This document shows, in pieces, positions 43,219 through 52,779 of a stretch of 64,000 nucleotides of DNA. The notes beneath the pieces were generated by a model, which saw only the letters and a program-made list of their open reading frames with translations, searched no databases and was not told the origin of the DNA. The stretch lies in NCBI RefSeq assembly GCF_004123295.1, contig NZ_SDMK01000001.1, positions 496,001 through 560,000 of the forward strand. Direction: 5' to 3'. Position 1 is the stretch's first letter; each line of letters opens with the position of its first letter. This DNA is from Silvibacterium dinghuense (GTDB taxonomy: Bacteria > Acidobacteriota > Terriglobia > Terriglobales > Acidobacteriaceae). The translations under genes and the position numbers were made by a program.

Positions 43219-44628
43219 TCACCAGGGGATATGCGCAAAAGGAAGCGAGAGTCCGATCGACGATCTCAGCAGCAGGGCCAATGTCAGCGAAGCCAGAAAG
43301 GCCAGCGTCATACCGACATCCTGACTGAGCAGGCCGACTCCCTCACGGTGCGCACTGAAGAGTGTGACGAAGTAGACCGGCAGGTCGCTAAAGGCAACAG
43401 CCACAACTGCACCTACCATCCCGAACCAGTGATATCCCAACGGCAACGCGACGAACAGCGTGATGCAATACACAAGGTAAGCAAACGCGTTGTAATGGGA
43501 TTTTTGCAGCGACAGCACCGCCGGGTAGGCAGTGCTGTAAAGCAGCGTGTGCCATAGTCCGATCGCCAGAATGCCAATCATCCAGGCGGCGCCATGGTAA
43601 CGCTTGTCATAGACATGCACGATGAAGAGATCCCCGGAGCAGATCACTACGATCAGCAGCAGGGCTCCGGCAGCCAGGACCGGCAACCGGTACTTGCGCA
43701 GGATAGTACGATACTCGGGCCGTGGACGGTCACTGAACTTGGCAATAAAAGGAAAACCCACCCGGCTGCAGAACTGCAGAATAATCTGCCGTGGAATATC
43801 GGAGAGAGAAAAGGCGATTCCGTACACTCCCAGCGCACTGAAGGTCACCAGCTTGCCAAGGATAAGACGGTCCGACTGCAGCGCCAGAAAGGTCAGCGCG
43901 GTTCCAATCAGGATCCAGCGGCCGAAGGTGATGAGTTCGTGGACCGCCGACTTCTCCCAGGCGAAACGGGGACGAATCTCCGGAAGCATCCAATAGCTGA
44001 CCAGCATACGGATCAGCTCGGAAACAATTCTTCCCGCGACCAGTGCAATCAGACTCGGCTGATAGAGTGCCCAGATGAGTGTTACCGCGAACTGAATGAC
44101 CTGCTGAAGCAGTTCATTCAACGAAAGCCTGCCCACCCCCAGATGCCGCGCCAACGTCATCATGCTGGGCGAGGTGAATCCGGCAATGGCACTCCCGAAG
44201 CCCAGCGCCGGCAGCAGCCAGATCATACGGGGCTCGTGGTAAAAGTGAGCGACCGGCCAGGCCATTGGAATGGTCAGCAGAAACACGCCAAGGCCGCGAA
44301 TCACCTGAATCGTCCAGGCAGTGTTCAGAAATTCCGGTTCATCTCCGCGCGGATTCTGGATGATGCTCGCTTCCAGCCCGATGTGAGAAAACAGATTCAG
44401 TCCAACAATGAACGTCGTAACCAGAGCCAGGACGCCAAACAGCTCAGGCGCGAACAATCTGCTGAGAACGATGCTGCTGACCAGTCTTAGTGAAAGCGAG
44501 AGACCGTAGGCAACGGTAACGAAATAAGTGCCCTTGACCGCCTTCTTCTCCAGAGAGCGAACGGCACGAAGTTGTAACCCCTCGTCTTCTTCGGTGGGAA
44601 TGGGGGCTATGTCGTTATCAATTTTCAT
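43219..44628 (-). CDS. Polysaccharide flippase, Wzx/MOP family
   Basis: The 469-residue protein has 12-14 predicted membrane helices and the N-terminal pattern of MOP-family exporters (VKGTYFVTVAYGLSLSLR, LGLVALVTTFI-like). It would flip the undecaprenyl-linked repeat unit to the periplasm. The short cytoplasmic N-terminus carries many charged residues (IAPIPTEEDEGLQLR). The gene is transcribed toward the operon terminator at 43133-43180. No start ambiguity is evident. Confidence 0.88.
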   Translation of the reverse strand: MKIDNDIAPIPTEEDEGLQLRAVRSLEKKAVKGTYFVTVAYGLSLSLRLVSSIVLSRLFAPELFGVLALVTTFIVGLNLFSHIGLEASIIQNPRGDEPEFLNTAWTIQVIRGLGVFLLTIPMAWPVAHFYHEPRMIWLLPALGFGSAIAGFTSPSMMTLARHLGVGRLSLNELLQQVIQFAVTLIWALYQPSLIALVAGRIVSELIRMLVSYWMLPEIRPRFAWEKSAVHELITFGRWILIGTALTFLALQSDRLILGKLVTFSALGVYGIAFSLSDIPRQIILQFCSRVGFPFIAKFSDRPRPEYRTILRKYRLPVLAAGALLLIVVICSGDLFIVHVYDKRYHGAAWMIGILAIGLWHTLLYSTAYPAVLSLQKSHYNAFAYLVYCITLFVALPLGYHWFGMVGAVVAVAFSDLPVYFVTLFSAHREGVGLLSQDVGMTLAFLASLTLALLLRSSIGLSLPFAHIPW

Positions 44629-44858
44629 CTTGTCTTATGCCGTCGCAAGTTCATCCTGCCGTTAAGGAATTTCAACTTACCAGGCAAATCAAATGGTAAT
44701 TGAAAGCGCTCCGGAAGAAGATCGTCACTTTGGTGCGCCGTCAGACATCACCATTGTGCTTTCGCAAATGCAAGGTTATTTCTTCGGTGAGGGCCGGAGA
44801 ATGGGGCAGCTAAACTCAAATCGGGAAGACTGGCAGCAAACCGCATGGCGCGCCAGTG

Positions 44859-46520
44859 CTACTCGATATGGTAGATCCGAATCGTCTTACCCGCGATGGC
44901 CACCGGCTGATAAGACTTGAGCCAGCCGAAGGCCTGAGGCTGCGTACGCAGGTTTGTTTCGCTGATCGCGATCCATCCCTTTTCGGGAATACCAGCCGGC
45001 AATGGCTCCCACGGCGGCAAATGAAACTGGTTCAATTCCACCGAACCGCTATAGGAGATCCAGATGTGCTTCACCGGCAGGGTTTCGAGCGTCCTGCTCA
45101 ATCGCTCCAGGTCCTGTCCCCAGTCATAATCGCTGTCTACGTGGATGAGTGTAGCCCAGGGAGCCGCCGCTTCGTTGTACCACGCAAGAAAATCCGGCGC
45201 GGCCACCACACAGGCCAGAACATTCGCGGCCATCAGTAGCCCTACCGCACCTGCCCTGAAAGATGTCGAAACACCGCTGCGCATCGCATAGAGCCTTTGC
45301 ACGGCAAGCCCACTCAACATGGCGAGAAATGCATAGACGACCAGCACGTGCCGGATGCCGAGATGTACGTGCGAGACCGTCGCCACCAGCATGGGAACAA
45401 AAAAACCGGCCAGGGGCACGATCACAAAAGGATCGGTGCGCGCCATGCCTCTGCGCAGGGCGAGCCACAAGCCTGCAAGTCCAAAGATCAGCAGCGGGAT
45501 CGGAGTCTTGGCCAGCAGCATGAAGAAAAAGAAATACCACCTGCCGTGCGTGTAGACCTCTCCGAAGAGATAGCCCTGAGGCGGATGCTTGGTGAATCCC
45601 CGCGCAACACGAATTCCCTGAATGAACTGATATGCCGGGATGTGATCGACTGCACCCATCACCACAGGAGCAAGCGGCCCTGTCTTCGCTGCCAGGCGCT
45701 GGACATGAATATGGCTGGCGGGGTTGGTCGCCAGCGGACCAACCTGAAAACGATAGATGCCCCAGATGGTCAGAAACATGATGAGAGCAGCGAAGGCAAC
45801 GGCTGAGATGCGCGGCAGCTTCCGCTTCGTCCATCCGTGCCAGGCAACCATCACCAGTGCGCAAAGCAAACAGAACGGCACTCCTGACAGCTTCGCTCCA
45901 CAGGCCAGCCCGACGCCGAACCCGGCCCAGGCATAGTTTCGCCACTCCGGCTCCTGCAAGGCTCTCCAGATGCGATCGATAGCCAGCAGAAATGCTGCCA
46001 TGAATGGCATCTCGGTGGTTGCGATGGTGGCATTCGCCAGGACCGGTGGACAGAAAAGAAAGAGCAGAGCCGCTGCCAGCGCCGGCCACTCCCCAAGCCA
46101 GCGCTTCGTCATGCTCCAGACGAGATACACGGCGAGCAGGTACCACGGCAGAATGCCGAGACGGGCCAGCGTCAAGGTTCGCCAGTAATGGCCGCTCTCC
46201 CGAAGCGCGATATTTCCGACATCGTAGGGGTTGGGCAGATCGAGCGCGCGGGCGCCGGATAACCAGGGGCCGACGGCCGCCGAAACACGTCCGACAGGCG
46301 GATCGACAGGATCAATCAGATGATGCGGTGGTGTCAGCCACGCAAGACCATTTCCGATATGCGACGGTTCATCCCAGGTTGGACTGAGATTGCGATACAC
46401 CGATGCCATCAGCACCAGCGAAACCGCCACAGCGATGAACAGGATAGCGCGAGGCACGATCGGTCCGGCCCCGGAGATAGCTTTCGATGTGAGTGTCAGT
46501 GGTCGATCCGCCTCTTGCAT
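44859..46520 (-). CDS. GT39-type (PMT/ArnT-like) membrane glycosyltransferase
   Basis: The 553-residue protein has about 10-12 membrane helices and, after the first one, the acidic motif SPTWDEPSHIGNGLAW expected in the first periplasmic loop of polyprenyl-phosphate-sugar-using transferases. A C-terminal soluble part has the motif DSDYDWGQDLERL. It is a clear paralog of the protein at 52780-54540, which shares both motifs. It probably adds a sugar from a lipid-phosphate donor to the polysaccharide or protein outside the membrane. Substrate unknown. Confidence 0.85.
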   Translation of the reverse strand: MQEADRPLTLTSKAISGAGPIVPRAILFIAVAVSLVLMASVYRNLSPTWDEPSHIGNGLAWLTPPHHLIDPVDPPVGRVSAAVGPWLSGARALDLPNPYDVGNIALRESGHYWRTLTLARLGILPWYLLAVYLVWSMTKRWLGEWPALAAALLFLFCPPVLANATIATTEMPFMAAFLLAIDRIWRALQEPEWRNYAWAGFGVGLACGAKLSGVPFCLLCALVMVAWHGWTKRKLPRISAVAFAALIMFLTIWGIYRFQVGPLATNPASHIHVQRLAAKTGPLAPVVMGAVDHIPAYQFIQGIRVARGFTKHPPQGYLFGEVYTHGRWYFFFFMLLAKTPIPLLIFGLAGLWLALRRGMARTDPFVIVPLAGFFVPMLVATVSHVHLGIRHVLVVYAFLAMLSGLAVQRLYAMRSGVSTSFRAGAVGLLMAANVLACVVAAPDFLAWYNEAAAPWATLIHVDSDYDWGQDLERLSRTLETLPVKHIWISYSGSVELNQFHLPPWEPLPAGIPEKGWIAISETNLRTQPQAFGWLKSYQPVAIAGKTIRIYHIE

Positions 46521-46983
46521 ACCGTCGAACCTGCAGCCAGTCTTATCTAATACGGCAACCTGTCATCGCACGGAGCGGCTACATCGTCGATGCGAGCTCG
46601 AGCTGTCTCCTGCAATTCCCTGCCAGGACGCACACACGCTGAGTTCGCACGGAAGTGTTCCTGCTGATCCATATCGAAGATCAGAGGCTCACACACATTG
46701 TCGCTTCGGCAAAAACCGACATAGGGGAGAGCTGAAACCTTGGTGGCTCACGTCGGAACTGGATGGAGTGTAGCATTCGCCCATCAGCAGAGCAAGGAAG
46801 TCGCGGCAGCCCCGCAGCCTAGAAACGGATGAGCAAAGAGAAAGGTATTACCAAAGAATTGAGCCCCCAGACCGGTCCACAGGAAGTACTCATGGACAAG
46901 CCTGAGGGCAGGTAACCACACAATGATTCTCGTGCAGCAAGAGTTGAGTGTGGCAGGTCCCGGCTCACGTCGGGACCCGACCG
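46521..46983. other. Intergenic region between the GT39 gene and the secreted glycosidase gene
   Basis: This 463-bp stretch should hold the promoter of the GT39 gene and the 3' end of the upstream minus-strand gene. A small inverted repeat (46956-46962 with 46971-46977, arms ggtcccg and cgggacc) lies just after the stop of the secreted protein but lacks a T run. I see no gene or RNA in the rest. Confidence 0.45.
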
Positions 46984-49900
46984 TTAGTTGCTATAGGTCC
47001 AGGTAAGAATGTCCTGAGTTGCTGACATATAGCCTGTTCCACCTGTAAATCCGACATAAGCCGTATTGCTTCCGACGGTAGCCGGAATATTCACAGTAAA
47101 GCTGGTGGTGAAGACAGCCTTCGTAACGGTATCCGTGAGCGTCATCGTCAGGGTGGTGCCGTTATAGACAAGATGCGCGTGCATCGTGTCGCCACTGTGA
47201 AGGTTGACCTTGCTGGAAGTCATATCAATTGCGGGAATGATCGGCTGCGCGCCATTCTTATAGAGGCCGGTGGAATCCGGACCCTCTCCCTCGTCGTTGA
47301 ACAGATCGAACTTCACAGCCACGCTCTTCGTCATCCAGCCATAGCCAAGGCAGCCGGCAGAAGCTCCCACCGTCGTCGTGCTGTTGTTCTGGATAGCGAA
47401 GGTGAATCCATCCGCCACCGGGTTGAGCAGCTGGAAGGTGAAGTCCGTAGTAAAGGACTGCACATTCACCTTCGTCACATACCAGGCCGTTCCGGACTCG
47501 TATTGACCCGAACTCGTCAACTGCAGCTTGGAACCATTCAGCACGGTGCTGCCATTCAGAGCCAGCACGCCCTTGGAGCCGGCGAAGCCGCTTCCGAAGT
47601 TGATACCGGAAGTGGTAGCCCCCGTGGCCGCTCCTGTTGTCGCAGCTGACGCAGCGTTGATCGTATACGTCGCTGCCGCCACCGCGCTGTTGGTATAGCC
47701 CGAAGCCACTGCGATCGCAGAGATCGTCTCCGTAGAGCTCACCGTGAGCGCACCCGAGTACTTCGTCGAGGAGATCGTCGGAGTTGCGCCGTTCGTGGTG
47801 TAGTAAATCACCGCACCCGAGGTCGCATCTGCAATCGTTACCGTCTGCGAGCCCGTGTACGTACCGGTTGCAACGCTGAAGACCGGCGTCGCCGCAGGAG
47901 TCTCAATGGTGTAAGCCGCCGTCGCCACAGAGCTATTGGTATAGCCCGAAGCGACTGCGATCGCAGAGATCGTCTCCGTCGAGTTTACCGTGAGCGCACC
48001 CGAGTACTTCGCCGAGGAGGTCGTCGGAGTTGCACCGTTCGTGGTGTAGTAGATCACCGCCCCCGAGGTCGCATCCGCAATTGTCACGGTCTGCGAACTC
48101 GCATACGTCCCGGCCGCTACGCTGAAGACCGGCGTTGCCGCTGCGGATTCGATCGTGTACGCGGCCGTCGCCACCGAGCTATTGGTATAGCCAGAAGCGA
48201 CTGCAATCGCAGAGAGCGTTTCTGTCGAGCTCACCGTGATCGCGCCCGAGTACTTCGCCGAGGAGGTCGTCGGCGTCGAACCATTGGTGGTGTAGTAGAT
48301 CGCCGCACCCGAGGTCGCATCCGCAATTGTCACAGTCTGCGAACTCGTGTACGTGCCAGCCGCAATGCTGAAGGTCGGCACCGCTGCCGCAGTCTCAATC
48401 GTGTAGGCCGCTGTTGCGACGGCGCTGTTGGTATAGCCGGAAGCGACTGCAATGGCCGAGATCGTCTCCGACGAACTTACCGTAAGCGCACCCGAGTACT
48501 TCGTCGAGGAGGTCGTCGGAGTGGAACCATCGGTGGTGTAGTAGATCGTCGCACCCGAGGTCGCATCCGCGATTGTGACCGATTGCGAGCTGGTGTAGGT
48601 ACCAGCCGCAACGCCGAAGGTCGGCGTGGCCGCCGCAGTCTCCGATGCAGAGACTGTCCACTTGAATGCCGTTACGCTATGCGCAGGCAGCGTATAGCCG
48701 GAAGTAACGCTCACACCGGATGCAGTCGTGTTGGACATCGGAGCCTCGGTTGTGCTCGTCGTACCAAGAGCAGCGACCTCATTCGACTCCGCCAATGAAG
48801 TTGGAGCAAATTGATAGGTCGTTACATCGCTGCCTGGAGCATTTGTTCCAGAGAAGCTGACACTATAAGGACTATAAACATCGGTATTCACAATCACCAT
48901 GCAGCGCTGATTCCCCTGCGCAAATGCATAGCTGCGCAGCACGGGAACATTACTAATCGCGTTGACCGTGTTACTGTTTGCCGGAAGGTTATAAGTCGGA
49001 TTCGAGGACCATGACGTCTGCACCATCGGTCCGATCTTGCACCAGTTATAGACTTGGGCTCCCAGCATCTGCGGGCGTGGGCAGTAATTACCGCCAAACA
49101 GCCCGCTATTCTGAACCGAGCAGTCCCCACCGATATCGATCATCGATCCCCACATATGTACGTTTACGCCACTTTCGCCGTAGTAGTACTGCAGGGCCTG
49201 GTATTCATTCTGGTTGATGATTCCTGCCGCGTCATTTTCGCCCATCTGATCCGCTGCGACGACGCCCTGAAATCCGGCTTCGACAAAGGAATCGGAGACG
49301 GCCTGCGTAAATGGTCCGGCCGTGCTGGCATTGAACGGGCTGGTGTTCTCTTCATAGACCATGACCTGGCATTGCGCATTGCCGCTCGGTCCACAGCCTG
49401 TTTCCTGCTGCAAGCGCGAGACGGAGAGATCGAAGCCGCTCGTCGAGTTCGTATCGTGTGTATTCGAATATGGCTCGGTGAGCGTAGGACCATAAAGCGA
49501 GCAAGTAGCGTTGGTGGAACCTGAGGTCAGGCAACCCTGCGTGCTGACCGAGCCAATGCTGCCGGCCGTATAACCATTGATTTCCGCAACGTCCGCCTTT
49601 GCTGCAGAGGCCGCTCCGCTGTCACCGGTCGATGCCGTCTGAAAACCCATGACCCACTTCGTTGCAGTCTGGCTGTATCCCTCACTCGACTGGCGGGCAC
49701 GGGCTGCGGCAAATACGGCTCCGGCACGAATCTGGTAATCCTCATACAAGGTGCTCGAAGAAGTGTTGTAACCAAGGGCATGCCCCAGGAACACTCCATT
49801 CCAGTTCTCGTTGCCGAATTCCAGATAGATGGTTGAGAACGGTGAGCCGGAAGCTCCAAGCCAGGGTGTCGTCTGGCCGAGACTGGCGCGGATATCTCCA

Positions 49901-51327
49901 TAGGTGGTGGAAGTTGGACCTTCGAGAAAATCTACAAGGTTCTGCACATCCGCGGTCGTGGTTGTAATGGGGAAGATCAGAACCGGCGTGGCTCCCACAT
50001 ACGCGCACAGATTCAGGAAGTCATAGATACCGGTCTTATTGGTGCTGTAAGCGGTGGAAATAGCCGTCATCGTTTCGATCGATGGCTGATGCTCAAACTG
50101 CGGCTTTACCCAGTTCGACATCGTCTCGGAATCGGGAGACGGGCCATAGCGCAAGGTGCAGGCCGGTCCCGTAGTGTTAGCCGAAGACTGGCACCAGGAC
50201 TGGAGAGCACTTACAAAAGCATCGGTGTAGACGGTTGGATTCGTGTCGGCGTTATTCGTAAAGCTGATATTGTCGAACTCAAGGCTGGTCGCCGTGCTGT
50301 TCACCGGGCTCGCCAAAATCGTGAGCGCAAACGGGTAGGGTCCTCCCTCGCTTGGCGACTCCGAGAAATTGCAGGTGAAGCTATACTGCGCCCACTGCGA
50401 AGTGATAGCTGGACTTGTTGTCCCGCTATAAGTCTGGGTGCAAGCCGATCCCGAACGGGGTGTAGCTGTGACTAACACCTTGGGCGGAGTAGATGCATTG
50501 GACTTAGCCCAGAAAGATACCGTGTAATTGCCATTGAGAGTAATGGTCTTCTCGCTGGGCATATTCAGACCGGTAGCAGCCACGAGGTTGACGCTGCCGC
50601 CAGATGGAATGGTCATCAGCAAAGACTGCTGTCCGCACGTGGAGCACAGGTCCGTCGTCTCAGAAGTCAGCGTAGCGCCACCACTCAGGGTGGGAGTGAA
50701 TGACGATCCATTACTGCCGGTGGCCCAGACGCTGGCCGGCGTTGGATACACGTTGGACATCTGATTATTCGTAGAAATAATAATCACCTGCCCAGGCACA
50801 CCGAGGCTCCCGGCGCATCCGCTTGATCCCTGGTTGGTCGTGGAGTTGATGACGAAGACCGGACCCGCGGCCGATTGGTTCGTGCTTGACGCTACCGTAC
50901 CCGTGCAACCCAGGGATGGGTCCGAGGTTCCGCTGGCATACGATCCTTGAACGACATTAAATGTCGCACCAGCCCATTGATTTGCGTCGTAGCTTACATA
51001 TTGGGTGTTGTTGACATTCCACTGAAAGCTGGTCTGCGAGGAGACGGATTGCGGAGACTGGAACTGAAGTATCTGCTGCTGGATCATCGGCTCAAAGCCG
51101 GGATTCGAATACGCAAAATAGTTCTTGAAGTAAGGGTAACTTGCCGACGGCTGACCTAGATTCAGACCGGGTCGGGCGTTGTTGCCGATGACCGCCGTGT
51201 CCGTCATCGTGACCGCGGGTCCAGTGGTCTGAGCGTGCAAATTCTTTGCCGCACTCACCACAAAAGCAAACAAAAGCGAGAACAGAACACAAAATACACG
51301 TGTCCTATAGCGTATCAATGTAGTCAT
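46984..51327 (-). CDS. Large secreted glycosidase-like protein with four chitobiase-C-type repeats and a C-terminal lectin-like domain
   Basis: The 1447-residue protein has a signal peptide (cleavage near SAAKNLHAQ), a CBM-like beta domain around residues 220-360, and a TIM-barrel-like glycosidase region (about 370-760). The latter contains YLEFGNENWN, a probable acid/base, and MVYEENTSPF, a probable nucleophile, as in clan GH-A. Four near-identical 82-residue repeats of the chitobiase/hexosaminidase C-terminal type follow (ATPTFGVAAGTYTSSQ, then TIYYTTDGSTPTTSS). The C-terminal domain is lectin-like with a concanavalin fold. No sortase or PEP-CTERM signal is seen. An AAGGA site precedes the ATG. 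It may trim or bind the EPS. Enzyme activity is inferred. Confidence 0.8.
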   Translation of the reverse strand: MTTLIRYRTRVFCVLFSLLFAFVVSAAKNLHAQTTGPAVTMTDTAVIGNNARPGLNLGQPSASYPYFKNYFAYSNPGFEPMIQQQILQFQSPQSVSSQTSFQWNVNNTQYVSYDANQWAGATFNVVQGSYASGTSDPSLGCTGTVASSTNQSAAGPVFVINSTTNQGSSGCAGSLGVPGQVIIISTNNQMSNVYPTPASVWATGSNGSSFTPTLSGGATLTSETTDLCSTCGQQSLLMTIPSGGSVNLVAATGLNMPSEKTITLNGNYTVSFWAKSNASTPPKVLVTATPRSGSACTQTYSGTTSPAITSQWAQYSFTCNFSESPSEGGPYPFALTILASPVNSTATSLEFDNISFTNNADTNPTVYTDAFVSALQSWCQSSANTTGPACTLRYGPSPDSETMSNWVKPQFEHQPSIETMTAISTAYSTNKTGIYDFLNLCAYVGATPVLIFPITTTTADVQNLVDFLEGPTSTTYGDIRASLGQTTPWLGASGSPFSTIYLEFGNENWNGVFLGHALGYNTSSSTLYEDYQIRAGAVFAAARARQSSEGYSQTATKWVMGFQTASTGDSGAASAAKADVAEINGYTAGSIGSVSTQGCLTSGSTNATCSLYGPTLTEPYSNTHDTNSTSGFDLSVSRLQQETGCGPSGNAQCQVMVYEENTSPFNASTAGPFTQAVSDSFVEAGFQGVVAADQMGENDAAGIINQNEYQALQYYYGESGVNVHMWGSMIDIGGDCSVQNSGLFGGNYCPRPQMLGAQVYNWCKIGPMVQTSWSSNPTYNLPANSNTVNAISNVPVLRSYAFAQGNQRCMVIVNTDVYSPYSVSFSGTNAPGSDVTTYQFAPTSLAESNEVAALGTTSTTEAPMSNTTASGVSVTSGYTLPAHSVTAFKWTVSASETAAATPTFGVAAGTYTSSQSVTIADATSGATIYYTTDGSTPTTSSTKYSGALTVSSSETISAIAVASGYTNSAVATAAYTIETAAAVPTFSIAAGTYTSSQTVTIADATSGAAIYYTTNGSTPTTSSAKYSGAITVSSTETLSAIAVASGYTNSSVATAAYTIESAAATPVFSVAAGTYASSQTVTIADATSGAVIYYTTNGATPTTSSAKYSGALTVNSTETISAIAVASGYTNSSVATAAYTIETPAATPVFSVATGTYTGSQTVTIADATSGAVIYYTTNGATPTISSTKYSGALTVSSTETISAIAVASGYTNSAVAAATYTINAASAATTGAATGATTSGINFGSGFAGSKGVLALNGSTVLNGSKLQLTSSGQYESGTAWYVTKVNVQSFTTDFTFQLLNPVADGFTFAIQNNSTTTVGASAGCLGYGWMTKSVAVKFDLFNDEGEGPDSTGLYKNGAQPIIPAIDMTSSKVNLHSGDTMHAHLVYNGTTLTMTLTDTVTKAVFTTSFTVNIPATVGSNTAYVGFTGGTGYMSATQDILTWTYSN
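47665..48640. repeat. Four tandem 246-bp in-frame repeats
   Basis: The word tggtatagcc (or a one-base variant) recurs at 47691, 47937, 48183 and 48429, exactly 246 bp apart, and flanking sequence is nearly the same in each unit. They encode the 82-residue repeats of the secreted protein. The high DNA identity points to recent duplication or homogenisation. Confidence 0.9.
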
Positions 51328-52779
51328 TTCCTTACTCCAAAAAGTGGTGAGGGACAGCGGGACTCTTACTAGGTTTGTGCGATTTTACATCGACAGATCA
51401 ACGCAGCAAGGATAAGTAACAGCGAAAAACCGCGCGGCCCAACAGATTCCAGGGATATACCGCACCATACTGGCACCGGCTCGCAATACTTACATTGCTC
51501 ACGCAATATCTACCCTATCGACACGTAATTGTTACCTTGCAAATCTTCTATAAGAAGCATGCCCGCAAGCAGTCAGCAGTTGCGATCTCAACTATCGAGC
51601 GCCCTTAACATCAGAGTCCGGTTAAGAACTCCTGTTTTTGTCTTGTGTTTCTGGCCCGGGTGAGACTCGTACGCGACTCGTGTCTCGTCAACCATGCAAG
51701 CTGCTTGTTTCTCCGCAACAACTGCTCCGGGAGGAAGGAGAGAACAAACAAACTTTCGCTGCACGTACAACGCCTATGGGAAGGAAGAGCCAGTTTTCAG
51801 GCGGGTGGAAAACCTGACCGAGACCATGCATTCATCTGTCTATATGTCTATCGAGTCTCGAACTTACATTATAGTAATCGGATATACGGTTACCATCAAC
51901 ATGAAAAAATTACTGAATTCATTACCAAAGTACACAGCAATCTGTACGGTTTCGGGACGACCAGACGAACGCCCCCACCTAGTAATTTAACCTTACTCCA
52001 TTGAAATCAAAGGAGTATTAAGCTTTTCGATTCCAGAGCAAAGACTGTTGCCCGGCGACAGCTCTCTGTGGCCCAGGCAAGGCCTTGGCCGGAATGCTTT
52101 TCAGGCGGCCGACTTCATTTTCCGGACCGGTTCGGCTCGCGGAGCAGCTGTGACGGGTTTTCACAGGCTGCGCGAGTTCCCTGGCGACCGGGAAGGCGTC
52201 CTCGGCTACACAGGATACCCAGCCGGGCATGCCCCCTGGTGGCATAAGCCATTGCCTTTGCGCACCCGTTTAGGCTTCCGACCGGGAGCCCTGTTGCGTT
52301 GCCGGCACTCATCACCGGCATGCTTTCTCCTGCAGACACCTATCGACTTCAGCGTATGGAATAACTCAGGTATCTCGACCACTGCAGCATTTCAATCCGG
52401 ATAACGGGATATGTGCCATAACTTAAATTTTCCGCGCGGAGTTGATACAAGTTATCTACGAATAGCACCAGGCCTCCAGGCCACGCTAAGTTCGACCGAA
52501 GCAGGACAGAATTACCGCTCAGCCGAGCGGAGAAACCTGCCATTCCCTCCATGGATAGCGCTCAGCCGGCCACCGGCGCTATCGAGCCTCTAGGCTCTGG
52601 CAATTCTTCTCTCTCGACGAGGAATCATTCCTCGCGCATGATGGTGATAACCCATTGCACCTTCGCTGGCAGATCTTCCCCCAGGATCGACGTTTGCAAT
52701 GCCTGCAGGGATCGATTGTTTGGGCGCGGCCGGCCCAGGACGACCATTATCTGTTCAGATTTAGAAGGACATCATTCTC
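51328..52779. other. Long intergenic region between divergent genes
   Basis: This 1.45-kb non-coding stretch has an A+T-rich part (about 51330-52010) next to the start of the secreted protein and a G+C-rich, highly structured part (about 52080-52330). Short open frames here (for example 51645-52004 and 52048-52404) show no family resemblance or matching ribosome sites, and I treat them as chance. A TGGCAC at 51471 is followed by GC at a spacing of 9 rather than 10, so it is not called as a sigma-54 promoter. Confidence 0.5.
52120..52330. ncRNA. Candidate structured RNA or riboswitch-like element (strand uncertain)
   Basis: Several nested stems occur in about 210 bp. A long hairpin lies at 52136-52153 with 52161-52176 (ctcgcg pairs with cgcgag, then gcagc and tgtga pair inside). 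A second is at 52300-52305 with 52315-52320, and a palindrome gggcatgccc is at 52225-52234. On the minus strand the words cgcaaag and ctgggtatcc occur in the order seen in GEMM-type c-di-GMP riboswitches, but I cannot fold it to a full match. Function is unknown. Confidence 0.3.

Noticed and set aside
51471-51485. tggcaccggctcgca as a second sigma-54 promoter
   Set aside because: GG and GC are 9, not 10, bases apart, and it does not point to a nearby start codon.
51645-52404. Short plus-strand frames in the large gap before 52780
   Set aside because: No ribosome sites, no domain features and overlap with the strongly structured segment.
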